Of a stretch of 64,000 bases of DNA, positions 1-9,313 are shown piece after piece (the stretch's first letter is position 1; each line of letters begins with the position of its first letter). The stretch lies in the NCBI RefSeq assembly GCF_001426945.1, contig NZ_LMFS01000004.1, positions 330,632 through 394,631 of the forward strand, read 5' to 3'. The translations under genes were made by a program, and so were the position numbers. The stretch comes from Pseudolabrys sp. Root1462. Lineage in GTDB: Bacteria > Pseudomonadota > Alphaproteobacteria > Rhizobiales > Xanthobacteraceae. Under the pieces are notes generated by a model. That model was given only the letters and a program-made list of their open reading frames with translations. It was not told the DNA's origin and did not search any database.

Positions 1-344
1 CGCGTCATGTTGAACAGCGAACCGAGATTGGTGCCGATCACCTGATTCCACTGCTCAGGCGTCATACGGTGGAACATACCGTCCTTGGTGATGCCGGCAT
101 TGTTGATCAGGACATCGATCGGGCCGACCTCGGCCTCGACCTGCTTGATGCCGGCCCCGCACGCCTCGTACGACGACACATCCCATTTGAAGACAGGAAT
201 GCCGGTCTCGGCCTTGAACTTCTGCGCGGCCTCGTCGTTGCCGGCGTAACTCGCCGCAACCTTGTAACCCTTGTCCTTGAGCGCTTTCGAAATCGCGGCT
301 CCGATACCGCGGGTTCCGCCAGTCACCAATGCAACGCGAGACAT
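1..344 (-). CDS. phaB: Acetoacetyl-CoA reductase PhaB (3' part outside the window)
   Basis: NADPH-dependent reductase that makes (R)-3-hydroxybutyryl-CoA for polyhydroxybutyrate. The first 114 residues are visible and the rest runs off the left edge. The dinucleotide motif TGGTRGIG lies at residues 8-15 and the SDR motif NNAG at 81-84, followed by a GITKDGMFHRM stretch typical of PhaB. The start is the ATG at 344, behind a strong purine-rich site (GGGAGAGGGGA). It lies downstream of phaA on the same strand with 232 bases between. The catalytic Tyr and Lys are beyond the window. PhaB is clearly the best fit; FabG is the alternative. Confidence 0.9.
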   Translation of the reverse strand, partial: MSRVALVTGGTRGIGAAISKALKDKGYKVAASYAGNDEAAQKFKAETGIPVFKWDVSSYEACGAGIKQVEAEVGPIDVLINNAGITKDGMFHRMTPEQWNQVIGTNLGSLFNMT

Positions 345-451
345 TCCCCTCTCCCAGATTTTCTTGCCACGAGACCCGGCAATGAGCCCCTTGGCGGAGC
401 AATTCTTGTGCCGGGCTTCGACGGCTCGTTGATGACAGCTTAGATACGTGA

Positions 452-474
452 ATGGCCGGGGCAAGCCCGGCCAT
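452..474. repeat. GGCCGGG palindromic intergenic repeat
   Basis: A perfect 9-base inverted repeat (ATGGCCGGG / CCCGGCCAT) encloses a 5-base GCAAG loop. Palindromes with this GGCCGGG core are common intergenic repeats in Bradyrhizobium and relatives (general knowledge). It sits between phaA and phaB in the transcribed strand, so its RNA would fold in the intercistronic region. No T-run follows, so it is not a classic terminator. Confidence 0.6.
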
Positions 475-484
475 GACGCAAATC

Positions 485-510
485 AAGTTGTCGCAGATAA
501 AGTTGTCGCA
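485..510. repeat. Two direct copies of AAGTTGTCGCA
   Basis: The 11-mer AAGTTGTCGCA occurs at 485-495 and 500-510, giving a 15-base period. It lies right beside the 452-474 palindrome in the phaA-phaB gap. No function is evident; it may be part of the same repeat element or a direct-repeat protein site. Confidence 0.4.
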
Positions 511-576
511 TTTGTGCGCCGCAATGAACGGCACGTGGACGTTACCGCCCCACACGCCCTCCCTTGCTGCGTCGAG

Positions 577-1835
<1,259 letters not shown>

Positions 1836-1882
1836 AACAACGGCTACCATTCGAATTATGCTTGGAAATGGCCTTTTCCGGC

Positions 1883-1896
1883 CCCTTGCGCAAGGG
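1883..1896. promoter_or_regulatory. CCCTTGCGCAAGGG palindrome between phaA and phaR
   Basis: A perfect 14-base palindrome with TTGC and GCAA half-sites lies in the divergent phaA/phaR region. PhaR proteins bind TGC-rich palindromes (family knowledge). The half-sites equal those in the bdhA promoter at 16290-16300, although here there is no 3-base spacer. It is a candidate autoregulatory PhaR site. Confidence 0.35.
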
Positions 1897-2000
1897 ATGG
1901 TGCGCTGCGCGTGAAGTTTACCGCGCCGCCATAAAACGACTGGCCCATTCTGTCCTTATGCGGCTATGCTTATGGCTGGGCGGAGGAAATGTGTGATCCC

Positions 2001-2588
2001 ATGGCAGACGAAAAACAGCCGGTCACGATCAAGAAATACGCCAACCGGCGGCTATATAATACCGGAACAAGCACGTACGTAACCCTCGAAGACCTCGCCG
2101 TGATGGTCAAGAACGGCGAAGACTTCGTCGTCTTTGACGCCAAGAGCGGTGAGGACATCACCCGCTCGGTTTTGGCGCAGATCATTTTCGAGCAGGAGAA
2201 CAAGGAAGGCCAAAGCCTTCTGCCGATCGCGTTCCTGCGGCAGTTGATTCGCTTCTACGGCGACAGCATGCAGATGATGGTGCCGCACTTCCTCGAGCAA
2301 TCGATGTCGACGCTCACCAGCCAGCAGGGCAAGTTCCGCGAGCAGATGGAGAAGGCTTTCGGCGGTGTCGGCGGCTTCGGTCCGATGGAGGATCAGGTTC
2401 GCCGTAACATGGAGATGTTCGAGAAGACCTTCGCCATGTTCTCGCCGTTTGGCCGTCAGGCCAGCAACAAGCCAGCGGAGCCGGCCGACAAGGCATCTCC
2501 TGCCGCAGGCGGAACCGAGATGGACGACCTCAAGCGCCAACTCGACGACCTGCAGAAGCGGCTCGACAAGATGGGCAGCAAGGACTGA
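2001..2588 (+). CDS. phaR: Polyhydroxyalkanoate synthesis repressor PhaR
   Basis: DNA-binding regulator that senses PHB granules and controls phasin and PHB genes. The N-terminal PHB/PHA accumulation regulator domain is clear (ITIKKYANRRLYNTGTSTYV-like stretch at about residues 9-28, then a conserved helical part to about 110). The C-terminus is low-complexity, ending in a coiled coil (LKRQLDDLQKRLDKM). The start is uncertain. An ATG at 1989 sits two bases from GGAGG, which is too close; the ATG at 2001, giving MADEKQ, fits homologues better but is 14 bases away. It is divergent from phaA and ends at a strong terminator. Confidence 0.93.
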   Translation: MADEKQPVTIKKYANRRLYNTGTSTYVTLEDLAVMVKNGEDFVVFDAKSGEDITRSVLAQIIFEQENKEGQSLLPIAFLRQLIRFYGDSMQMMVPHFLEQSMSTLTSQQGKFREQMEKAFGGVGGFGPMEDQVRRNMEMFEKTFAMFSPFGRQASNKPAEPADKASPAAGGTEMDDLKRQLDDLQKRLDKMGSKD

Positions 2589-2648
2589 TCTGCCTCAGCG
2601 CTGGCGCACTTAACCCGTCAGCCTGAAACGGCGTCACCACGCAAAACC

Positions 2649-2697
2649 GTAAGTCCGCCAGCCGGTCAAACTCCGGCGGCGGATTTACTTTTTTTTT
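2649..2697 (+). terminator. Rho-independent terminator of phaR
   Basis: A long inverted repeat (GTAAGTCCGCC..GCCGG against CCGGCGGCGGATTTAC, with one bulge and one G-T pair) is followed by eight T. It lies 60 bases after the phaR stop. It overlaps the end of the convergent gene at 2666: the T-run on this strand supplies the Glu-Lys-Lys codons of that protein's tail, and that gene's stop lies in the loop. Confidence 0.85.
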
Positions 2698-4372
2698 CGG
2701 GTAGCCATGGCCGCTCGCTCGACGCGAGCCCGACGAAAGCGCCCTGCAGATAATCGCAGCCCCAGCCGCTGAGCAGCCGGGCGGCCTCCTCGTCCTGCAC
2801 CCATTCCGCTACTGAACGGATACGCAGGCGATGCGCGAGATCGATCATCGTTTGCACGAAAGCGCGATCGTCTTCCGACTTGGTTAGATTCTGCACGAAG
2901 GCGCCGTCGATCTTGATGATATCGACGCCGAGCCGGCGTAGGTTGCGGAACGAGGTGTTGCCGGCGCCAAAGTCATCGATGGCGATGCGGCAACCAAAAT
3001 CCTTGGCGCGGGACACGAAGCCACGCGCGTCATCGATATCGTGAATCGCCGCCGTCTCGGTGATCTCGACAATCAGTCGTTCGCCGACGCCGGCATTGGC
3101 GCGCAGCATCGCCCCGAGCCCCGACCACCAGCCCGGATCGAGCGCGGAGGCGGGGGAGACGTTGACGCTGGTGCAGAGGTGCGGCGCCGCCACCAGTTCG
3201 TCGACGACGAGCTCGAGCACGCGATGATCGAGCATGCGCACGAGACCAAGACGTTCGGCGGCCGGGATGATGTCGCCGGCGGCGAGCTGGACGCCGTCCT
3301 CGCGATGCGCGCGGATGAGACACTCGTAGAACGCGACACTGTGCTGCGCGGCGTTCGCGACCGGTTCGAAAGCCAGCGAAATACGGCGGTCATTCAGCGC
3401 GGCGATGATCTCGTCGGTGGCGCGCAGACTCTCCTTGCGCAGCGCGTCGCGCTCGACGCTGGGACGATAGGCGGCGAATGAGCCGAGGCGCTTGTCGCGC
3501 GCCGAAGCCAGCGCGTCCTGGGAACGGCTCAGGACTTCGCTCAGCGTACCGGCGTGGCGCGGCGCGGTAACACCGCCAATGGTGATAGTCACAGCGACGG
3601 GCCCCGCCGAGGTGACGATTGGTTCGTCGCGCACGCCTGCGAGCAGCCGATCGGCGGCAACCGTGAGTTCGTCCGGCGTACACTTGGTCAGCACAACAGC
3701 GAACTTATTGCCGGAGATGCGACCAAAATAATCCTTGCCGCGCACGCGGGCGCGGATGCGCTTGGCGACCTGAGCGATGACCTCCTCGGTGATATCGAAG
3801 CCGTAGGAATCGTTGAGCTGGCCGAGATTGTCGATGGCGGCGAGCAGGAAGCCGCACGAACTTCGAAAGCGGATGGTCTCGTCGAGCGTTGCGCTCAACA
3901 CGTCGATGACCGCGGTGCGGTTGAGTTCGCCAGTAAGCGAATCGAACTTGGCGAGCTTGATCAGTTCCTGTTCGCGCTCGTGGCGGGCGTCGATGGCGCG
4001 AACGACCCCGCACGCACGCGCCGGCTTGCCATCGGCGCCGGCGAACCAGCGGCCGGTGTCTTCCAGCCAGGTCGTCGAGCCGTCCGGACGTTTGAAGGCG
4101 TATTGAGCTTCGTAGGAGACGCCGTCGCCGCTGTCGTGCCGATTCGCCGCCTGAATGGCCTCGAGGCGGCTGACTCCGCCGCTGGCATCGATCACGCGGG
4201 CAAAACCGGCACCGGTCTCGATCGCCGCGGTATCGGCGATGCCGAGCACCGCGGCGGCATGGGCGCTCCAGGTCAGGCCATCGCTGTCGAGGCGCCATTC
4301 ATAAGCGGCCTCGCCGACCATCCGCAGGATCTCACCGGCATCCGGTCGATCGTTTTGGCCGAATTCGCTCAT
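2666..4372 (-). CDS. PAS-GGDEF-EAL protein, probable cyclic-di-GMP phosphodiesterase
   Basis: 568 residues in the order PAS-like sensor (about 15-125), GGDEF (about 140-295), EAL (about 315-550). No membrane segment is seen, so it is probably cytoplasmic. The GGDEF signature is degenerate (SGNKF at 220-224), so cyclase activity is unlikely. The EAL domain keeps the residues needed for catalysis: Glu350 (ECL), Asn404, Glu436, Asp466-Asp467 (IDDFGAG), Lys487, Glu523 and Gln543. It would therefore hydrolyse c-di-GMP, with the GGDEF part as a likely GTP-sensing or structural module. The start ATG has AAGGGG close upstream. It converges on phaR. Confidence 0.9.
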   Translation of the reverse strand: MSEFGQNDRPDAGEILRMVGEAAYEWRLDSDGLTWSAHAAAVLGIADTAAIETGAGFARVIDASGGVSRLEAIQAANRHDSGDGVSYEAQYAFKRPDGSTTWLEDTGRWFAGADGKPARACGVVRAIDARHEREQELIKLAKFDSLTGELNRTAVIDVLSATLDETIRFRSSCGFLLAAIDNLGQLNDSYGFDITEEVIAQVAKRIRARVRGKDYFGRISGNKFAVVLTKCTPDELTVAADRLLAGVRDEPIVTSAGPVAVTITIGGVTAPRHAGTLSEVLSRSQDALASARDKRLGSFAAYRPSVERDALRKESLRATDEIIAALNDRRISLAFEPVANAAQHSVAFYECLIRAHREDGVQLAAGDIIPAAERLGLVRMLDHRVLELVVDELVAAPHLCTSVNVSPASALDPGWWSGLGAMLRANAGVGERLIVEITETAAIHDIDDARGFVSRAKDFGCRIAIDDFGAGNTSFRNLRRLGVDIIKIDGAFVQNLTKSEDDRAFVQTMIDLAHRLRIRSVAEWVQDEEAARLLSGWGCDYLQGAFVGLASSERPWLPEKKSKSAAGV

Positions 4373-4586
4373 GTCCCCTTCGTCCCATTTTGGGAACGCC
4401 GCGTCATGCGATGCGTTGTCTGTGTGTAACTACGCGATCCCAAACACTATCGAGCGAGACTTAAATAAGTTGGACAATTCGACGCGTTGCTGCCCCTTAA
4501 CCACGACGAAGCGTTAACGGCACAGGCCTTGCCAGCCAGAGGGGGAAGTCGAGAACCATGTCCCTCTCCGAGACAGAGTTGACCCG

Positions 4587-4886
4587 ATGCGCATCGAGCC
4601 AAGCAAGCAGGTCACCAAGCAGCTATCGGATAGCATGCAGCGCGCTGAGTCGCGGCAAGATTTCGTCAACCATGACGCCGATGATGCGACGCCACAGAGT
4701 CGCTCCGTTGTCCTTCTGACGGCGGATGCTCGTGAGCCTGCGACACCATCCTACCGTCCGGCCCTCTTCCTCGCCCAACTGATCGCAACCCGCGATCACG
4801 CGCCGCAAACCCGCGAGCGCCGCCGTGCTTCGCCCGCCGACGCGACGGCCGCTTACCGCGCCATGGCCCGGCTGGCCGGCGGCTGA
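4587..4886 (+). CDS. Conserved hypothetical protein, 99 residues
   Basis: Small soluble protein of unknown function. The C-terminal half (YRPALFLAQLIATRDH, then Arg-rich ERRRASP and AAYRAM) resembles a short conserved protein I recall from Bradyrhizobium relatives; the N-terminal half is variable and polar. The start is weakly supported: no good ribosome site precedes the ATG at 4587. A better site (GGGGGAAG) serves an ATG at 4558 in another frame. It follows a 214-base gap after the divergent GGDEF/EAL gene, which should hold both promoters. Confidence 0.65.
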   Translation: MRIEPSKQVTKQLSDSMQRAESRQDFVNHDADDATPQSRSVVLLTADAREPATPSYRPALFLAQLIATRDHAPQTRERRRASPADATAAYRAMARLAGG

Positions 4887-4954
4887 GGCTCTCCCGTTTT
4901 TCCTCGATCTGGCCTAGGCTGCGCCGACTCGTGATTTCGAGAAAGCGAGGCGCC

Positions 4955-5236
4955 ATGACTGACGTCATTGATCCCCTGGTGCGCGATCTCGTCGAATGGA
5001 TCGTCCGCGAGCCGCGCAGCCAGCGCGACGTGCTCGACGCCTGGCGCACGTCATGTCCGCGGCTGATGGTGTGGGAAACCGCGCTCGAACGCGGCTTCGT
5101 CGAACGCAAATTGCTCGAAGGTCAGGGCGCTTTTGTCTTTGCCACCGATGCCGGCCGGCGCTTCGTGCGCGATTACGACAGGCCGGGCGCGCAAGTCAGC
5201 CGCAAGGCGGATGTGCTGACCCGCGCCGCGGCCTGA
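4955..5236 (+). CDS. Hypothetical protein, 93 residues
   Basis: Small soluble protein with a helix-rich pattern (DVIDPLVRDLVEWIVREPRS, then LDAWRTSCPRLMVWE and a VRDYDRPG segment). The arrangement resembles a single winged-helix-like fold in which LVEWI..RSQRDVLDAW would be the helices, but this is only an impression and no family was recognised. The ATG at 4955 has GAGG upstream; a longer form from 4931 lacks this. It lies 68 bases after the preceding small gene and may share its transcript. It converges on the gamma-glutamyltransferase gene. Confidence 0.7.
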   Translation: MTDVIDPLVRDLVEWIVREPRSQRDVLDAWRTSCPRLMVWETALERGFVERKLLEGQGAFVFATDAGRRFVRDYDRPGAQVSRKADVLTRAAA

Positions 5237-5243
5237 GCCGCGC

Positions 5244-6824
5244 TCAATACCCCAGCGCGAGGCCGTCCTTGCGCGGCTCGGAACCGCCGATCAGCACGCC
5301 GCGCTGCCAATCGATTTTCACGGTCTGCGCGCCGCCCCACGGATTGAGCGGTTCTGCGACCACATGGCCGCGCGCTTTGAGGCCGTCGATAGTCGCCTGC
5401 GGCGTGCCGCGCTCGGCAAGCACCTTGCCGTCCTCAAACATGAAACGCGGAAAGTCGATCGCCTGCTGCACGTCCATGCCGTAGTCGAGCATGTTCATGA
5501 TGATCTGCGCATGGCCCATCGGCTGATAGGCGCCGCCCATGACCCCGAAGCTCATGTCGCAGCGGCCGTCCTTCATGGTCATGCCGGGAATGATGGTGTG
5601 CATCGGCCGCTTGTTCGGGCCGAAGGTGTTGACGTGGCCGGGCTCCAGCGTGAAGCAGGCGCCGCGGTTGGTCAGCATGATGCCGGACTTCTCGGTGCAA
5701 ACGCCGAGGCCGAACGCCGAATACAGCGAGTTGATGAAGGACACCGCCATGCGGTCCTTGTCGACGACGGACAGATAGACCGTATCGCCGCCCGGCGTCG
5801 GCGCATCCGGAAAATCCGCGCGCTTGTTGAGGTCGATCTTGGCGGCGAGCGTGCGGGCGAAACCCTTGTCGATCAGATCGGCGATACTCTGCTTCATGTG
5901 CGCGATGTCGGCGATATGCGCGTCGCGCACGGCGTAACCGAGACGCGCGGCCTCGAGCTGCAGATGGAAACGCTCCGGACCCCACGGATCGAGCGACTTG
6001 ATGTCGAAGGTCTCGAGGATGTTCAGCATGATCAGGGCGACGATGCCTTGACCGTTCGGCGGGATCTCGACGAGGTCGAGGCCGCGATAATTGCTCGACA
6101 CCGGCTCGACCTCGTTGCCGCGATGCGCATTGAAATCGTCGACGGTAAGGAACGAGCCCTTGGCGGCGAGCGTTCTCGCCATGTCCTCGGCAAGTTCGCC
6201 TTCGTAAAACGCCCGGGCGCCCTTGGCGCCCAGGGTGCGCAAGGTCTGGCCGAGAGCCGGCGACTTGACGACGTCACCTTCCCGCGGCGCTTGGCCGTTG
6301 AACAGGTAATGTTTGGTCGCGCCGGCGTCCTTCGCCAGCTTGGCGACGTAACGATTCCAGTCCCACGCGACTTTCGAAGCCACCGGCCAGCCGTTCTCGG
6401 CGTAATGGATGGCGCGCTTGAGCACGCGGTCGAGGCCGAAGCGGCCGTGCGCCTTAAGCGTTGCGTCCCAGGCATCGAGCGCGCCAGGCACGGTGACGGC
6501 ATGGATCGAGTCGCCGATCTCCTTGAGGCCCTGCGCGCGCAGCGCCTCGTCGGAGGCCTTGGCGCCGGCGCGGCCGGAGCCATTATAGCCCCACACCGGC
6601 TTGTCCGGCTTCGACACCAGCGCGTAGCAGTCGCCGCCGATGCCGGTCATGTGCGGTTCGACCACGCACAAGGTGGCGCAGGCGGCGACCGCGGCGTCGG
6701 CGGCGGTGCCGCCGTCGCGCAAGGTGTCGATCGCGGCCAGCGTCGCCAGCGGATGAGAGGTCGCGGCCATGCCCTCGCAGGCGATGACCGGCGAACGGCC
6801 GGGTAACTGGAAATCGCGGTTCAT
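5244..6824 (-). CDS. Gamma-glutamyltransferase family protein
   Basis: Ntn-hydrolase precursor of 526 residues, the usual size. It would transfer or hydrolyse gamma-glutamyl groups from glutathione-like substrates, or act as an acylase. The N-terminal half has the family start (GMAATSHPLAT, GGTAADAAVA) and MTGIGGDCYALV. The self-cleavage nucleophile is Thr348 in GGDTVYLSVVD; the small subunit begins there. The family motif IPPNGQGIVAL is at about 254-264. No signal peptide is visible, unlike periplasmic E. coli Ggt, so it may be cytoplasmic. The gene for a small membrane protein lies just upstream, 10 bases away, on the same strand. Confidence 0.9.
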   Translation of the reverse strand: MNRDFQLPGRSPVIACEGMAATSHPLATLAAIDTLRDGGTAADAAVAACATLCVVEPHMTGIGGDCYALVSKPDKPVWGYNGSGRAGAKASDEALRAQGLKEIGDSIHAVTVPGALDAWDATLKAHGRFGLDRVLKRAIHYAENGWPVASKVAWDWNRYVAKLAKDAGATKHYLFNGQAPREGDVVKSPALGQTLRTLGAKGARAFYEGELAEDMARTLAAKGSFLTVDDFNAHRGNEVEPVSSNYRGLDLVEIPPNGQGIVALIMLNILETFDIKSLDPWGPERFHLQLEAARLGYAVRDAHIADIAHMKQSIADLIDKGFARTLAAKIDLNKRADFPDAPTPGGDTVYLSVVDKDRMAVSFINSLYSAFGLGVCTEKSGIMLTNRGACFTLEPGHVNTFGPNKRPMHTIIPGMTMKDGRCDMSFGVMGGAYQPMGHAQIIMNMLDYGMDVQQAIDFPRFMFEDGKVLAERGTPQATIDGLKARGHVVAEPLNPWGGAQTVKIDWQRGVLIGGSEPRKDGLALGY

Positions 6825-6833
6825 GACCGAGGT

Positions 6834-7244
6834 TCAGGTGTTGGGAAGGTTTTCGACGGTGAGATCGCGCTGGGCCGTGCGCAGCGTCACGGCGAAGCCG
6901 GCCAGCACATCGACGAAGCTGATCGCCATGAGAAGAAAGAAGGTCGAGGTCGCGGCCTGCGCCACCAGCAGAAACTCAATGAGCATCGCCAGGAACAACA
7001 ACAGCGACAGCCCGTGATCGAGCACCGCGCGGGTGCCGATGCGCGTCGCCTTCACGATCTCGGCGAACAGGAAAAGTAGCGAGAACGTAATCAACACATC
7101 GCCGGCCGACATGGCCCATTCGCCGCCCGAGACCAGATGCACGGACGACACCGTCCCCGACCAGCTCACGCCGGCCCAGAGGAACGCAATGATGTTGTAG
7201 ATTGCGAAGGGCACCAACAGCAGGGGAAAGCCGAGCATGTACAT
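6834..7244 (-). CDS. Four-helix membrane protein of unknown function
   Basis: 136 residues with four hydrophobic segments, at about 3-25, 45-65, 75-97 and 99-121, joined by short loops. No domain was recognised. It lies 10 bases upstream of the gamma-glutamyltransferase gene in the same direction, so the two probably form a transcript, but no functional link can be read from the sequence. The upstream neighbour in the same direction is rpmF. The start codon is the first of MYM and is only moderately supported. Confidence 0.8.
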   Translation of the reverse strand: MYMLGFPLLLVPFAIYNIIAFLWAGVSWSGTVSSVHLVSGGEWAMSAGDVLITFSLLFLFAEIVKATRIGTRAVLDHGLSLLLFLAMLIEFLLVAQAATSTFFLLMAISFVDVLAGFAVTLRTAQRDLTVENLPNT

Positions 7245-7277
7245 AAGCCAGCTTCCCTCCCGCCGATCAGAGGCGTC

Positions 7278-7463
7278 TTACGCCTCGGTCTTCGCCTTAA
7301 GGACCTGACGGCCGCGATACATGCCGGTCTTCAGATCGATGTGGTGCGGACGGCGCAGCTCGCCCGAATCCTTGTCTTCGACGTAGGTCGGCTGCTTCAA
7401 AGCATCGGCCGAACGACGCATGCCGCGACGCGACGGCGACGTTTTTCTTTTCGGCACAGCCAT
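7278..7463 (-). CDS. rpmF: 50S ribosomal protein L32
   Basis: Component of the large ribosomal subunit. 61 residues begin with the diagnostic [18 protein letters not shown] and continue [16 protein letters not shown]. It carries no zinc-binding cysteines, so it is the zinc-free form. The start is the ATG at 7463 with AGGAG upstream; the open frame extends further 5' but that part is not L32. It stands alone between mtgA upstream and the four-helix membrane protein downstream. Confidence 0.97.
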   Translation of the reverse strand: MAVPKRKTSPSRRGMRRSADALKQPTYVEDKDSGELRRPHHIDLKTGMYRGRQVLKAKTEA

Positions 7464-7553
7464 GGGGTTGAACTCCTGATAGGCGCGAAATGTCGGTTTG
7501 GAGCCGGGCTTATAGAGGATCAAAGGCGCCAAATCCAGCCCTAAAGCCGGGAT

Positions 7554-8285
7554 TTAGCGGCGTTGCCGCAGACAGGCGGCCGCCTCCGGCGATCGGCCGG
7601 CGCGGCGCTCGTAAAGTCCCGCCAGACGCCGCAAACCCGGCCCCGGGCGCTTGGTGTCACGGGTCACGGGATTCGGCAACGAGGCGGCCAGCAGAGCCGC
7701 CTGATAGCGTCCGAGGTTCGCCGCCGAGTGTCCGAATGACCGTTTCGCCGCTGCTTCTGCCCCGAATTCGCCGTCCGGACCCAGTTCGGCAATGTTGAGA
7801 TAGATCTCAAGGATCCGTCGTTTCGTCAGCACCAAGTCGAACCACAGCGCCAAGGGCAGTTCCAGCGCCTTGCGAACGTAGCTGCGGCCCTGCCAGAGGA
7901 ACAGGTTCTTGACCGCCTGCTGGGTGATGGTGGAGCCGCCGCGGACGTCGTCGAGGCCGTCGGCGTCTTCGATGGCGTCGCGGATTTCGGTAACATCAAT
8001 ACCAAAATGCGAGCAAAAACGGCCATCTTCGGCAACGATCACGGACAGCGCGAGATCCGGGTCGATTTTCGACAGCGGCACCCAGGTCTGGACCACCCGC
8101 TGGCCGGTCAGGGTGCGCCAGAGCATCAAGGTCGAGTATGGATTAACCACCGCATAGAGCGGCGTCAGGGCGTAGGGCACCAGGAGCACGGCCAGAACCG
8201 CGTACAGCGCCGTGCGCCAGACCGGCCGCTTTCGGCGGGCAAAACCGGGCCGCAATGAGGGCAGGAAGTCCGAACGACTGATCAC
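7554..8285 (-). CDS. mtgA: Monofunctional biosynthetic peptidoglycan transglycosylase
   Basis: Polymerises lipid II glycan strands at the membrane; family GT51 without a transpeptidase domain. 243 residues: a short basic cytoplasmic N-terminus, one membrane anchor (about 23-45), then the GT51 domain. The catalytic Glu86 is in AEDGRFCSHFG, followed by the donor-site motif GGSTITQQAVKNLFL. The ending, rich in Arg and Ala, is normal for the family. It is divergent from ispA, with 79 bases between the starts. Confidence 0.95.
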   Translation of the reverse strand: MISRSDFLPSLRPGFARRKRPVWRTALYAVLAVLLVPYALTPLYAVVNPYSTLMLWRTLTGQRVVQTWVPLSKIDPDLALSVIVAEDGRFCSHFGIDVTEIRDAIEDADGLDDVRGGSTITQQAVKNLFLWQGRSYVRKALELPLALWFDLVLTKRRILEIYLNIAELGPDGEFGAEAAAKRSFGHSAANLGRYQAALLAASLPNPVTRDTKRPGPGLRRLAGLYERRAGRSPEAAACLRQRR

Positions 8286-8364
8286 GGGCGCCAGTGTAAC
8301 CCATCGGACCGCCGATTGCGGCCTCGGGTTGCGACCGTGACGCCCTCAAGGCTAACAAGACACC

Positions 8365-9288
8365 ATGAGTTCCCCGACCTTCGCCGACCGCCTCAATGCC
8401 GTCGCCGCCGACACCGAAGCGCTGCTCGGGCGCCTGCTCGGCGATGCGCCGCTGCCGGGCGAGACGGTCCGGCCGCAACGCCTGACCGCGGCGATGCGCC
8501 ACGCCGCGCTCGGCGGCGGCAAGAGACTGCGGCCCTTCCTCGTCGTCGAGAGCGCTGCGCTGTTCGACGCGCCTCGCGACGGCGCCCTGCTCGCCGGCGC
8601 CGCGCTTGAACTGCTGCACTGCTACTCGCTGGTCCATGACGACCTGCCGGCGATGGACAATGACGACCTGCGCCGCGGCCGGCCGACCGTGCACAAGGCG
8701 TTCGACGAAGCCACCGCCATTCTCGCCGGCGACGCGCTGCTGACGCAGGCCTTCGATATTCTCGCCCGCGACGAGGTCCACGGCGACGCCAAGGTGCGCA
8801 TCGCGCTGGTCAGGGAGCTCGCCCGCGCCGCCGGGCTCGGCGGCATGGCCGGCGGCCAGATGCTCGACCTCGCCGCCGAAGGTCGCTTCTCGGCCAAGCG
8901 CGCCCTCAGCGAAGCCGAGATCGTCACCTTGCAGGCGATGAAAACCGGCGCGCTGTTGCGCTTCGCCTGTCGCGCCGGCGCTCTTCTTGGATCCGCCGAT
9001 GCCAATGCGGCTGCAGCCATCGCACGCTATGGCGCCGCGATCGGCGAAGCCTTCCAGATCGCGGACGACCTGCTCGACGTCGAAGGCGACACCGCCATTC
9101 TGGGCAAAGCCGCCGGCAAGGATGCCAGTGCCGGCAAGGCAACCCTGGTCGCCGCGCTCGGCGTGACCGGCGCCCGGCGTAAACTGGACCGCCTTATCGC
9201 CGAGGCCGATGACGCGCTGGCGCCGTTCGGTGCAAAGGCCGATACTCTGCGCGCCGCCGCCCGTTTCATCGCCGAGCGGCAAAACTGA
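8365..9288 (+). CDS. ispA: Polyprenyl synthetase, probable farnesyl diphosphate synthase IspA
   Basis: Makes C15 farnesyl diphosphate from isopentenyl and dimethylallyl diphosphates for ubiquinone, undecaprenyl and hopanoid synthesis. The 307-residue protein has the first Asp-rich motif DDLPAMD (92-98), followed at once by NDDLRRGRPTVHKAF, and the second, DDLLD (234-238). The GGGKRLRP motif for diphosphate binding is at 50-57. The bulky residues before the first motif (CYSLVH) suit a short-chain synthase. A separate isoprenoid gene, ispG, lies 4 kb away but not in the same operon. Confidence 0.93.
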   Translation: MSSPTFADRLNAVAADTEALLGRLLGDAPLPGETVRPQRLTAAMRHAALGGGKRLRPFLVVESAALFDAPRDGALLAGAALELLHCYSLVHDDLPAMDNDDLRRGRPTVHKAFDEATAILAGDALLTQAFDILARDEVHGDAKVRIALVRELARAAGLGGMAGGQMLDLAAEGRFSAKRALSEAEIVTLQAMKTGALLRFACRAGALLGSADANAAAAIARYGAAIGEAFQIADDLLDVEGDTAILGKAAGKDASAGKATLVAALGVTGARRKLDRLIAEADDALAPFGAKADTLRAAARFIAERQN

Positions 9289-9313
9289 ATGCGCGCAAAC
9301 CGGCATCCGCTCC

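Noticed and set aside
5364-6806. 480-codon plus-strand frame opposite the gamma-glutamyltransferase
   Set aside because: Antisense to a gene with intact catalytic motifs; composition is that of shadow frames.
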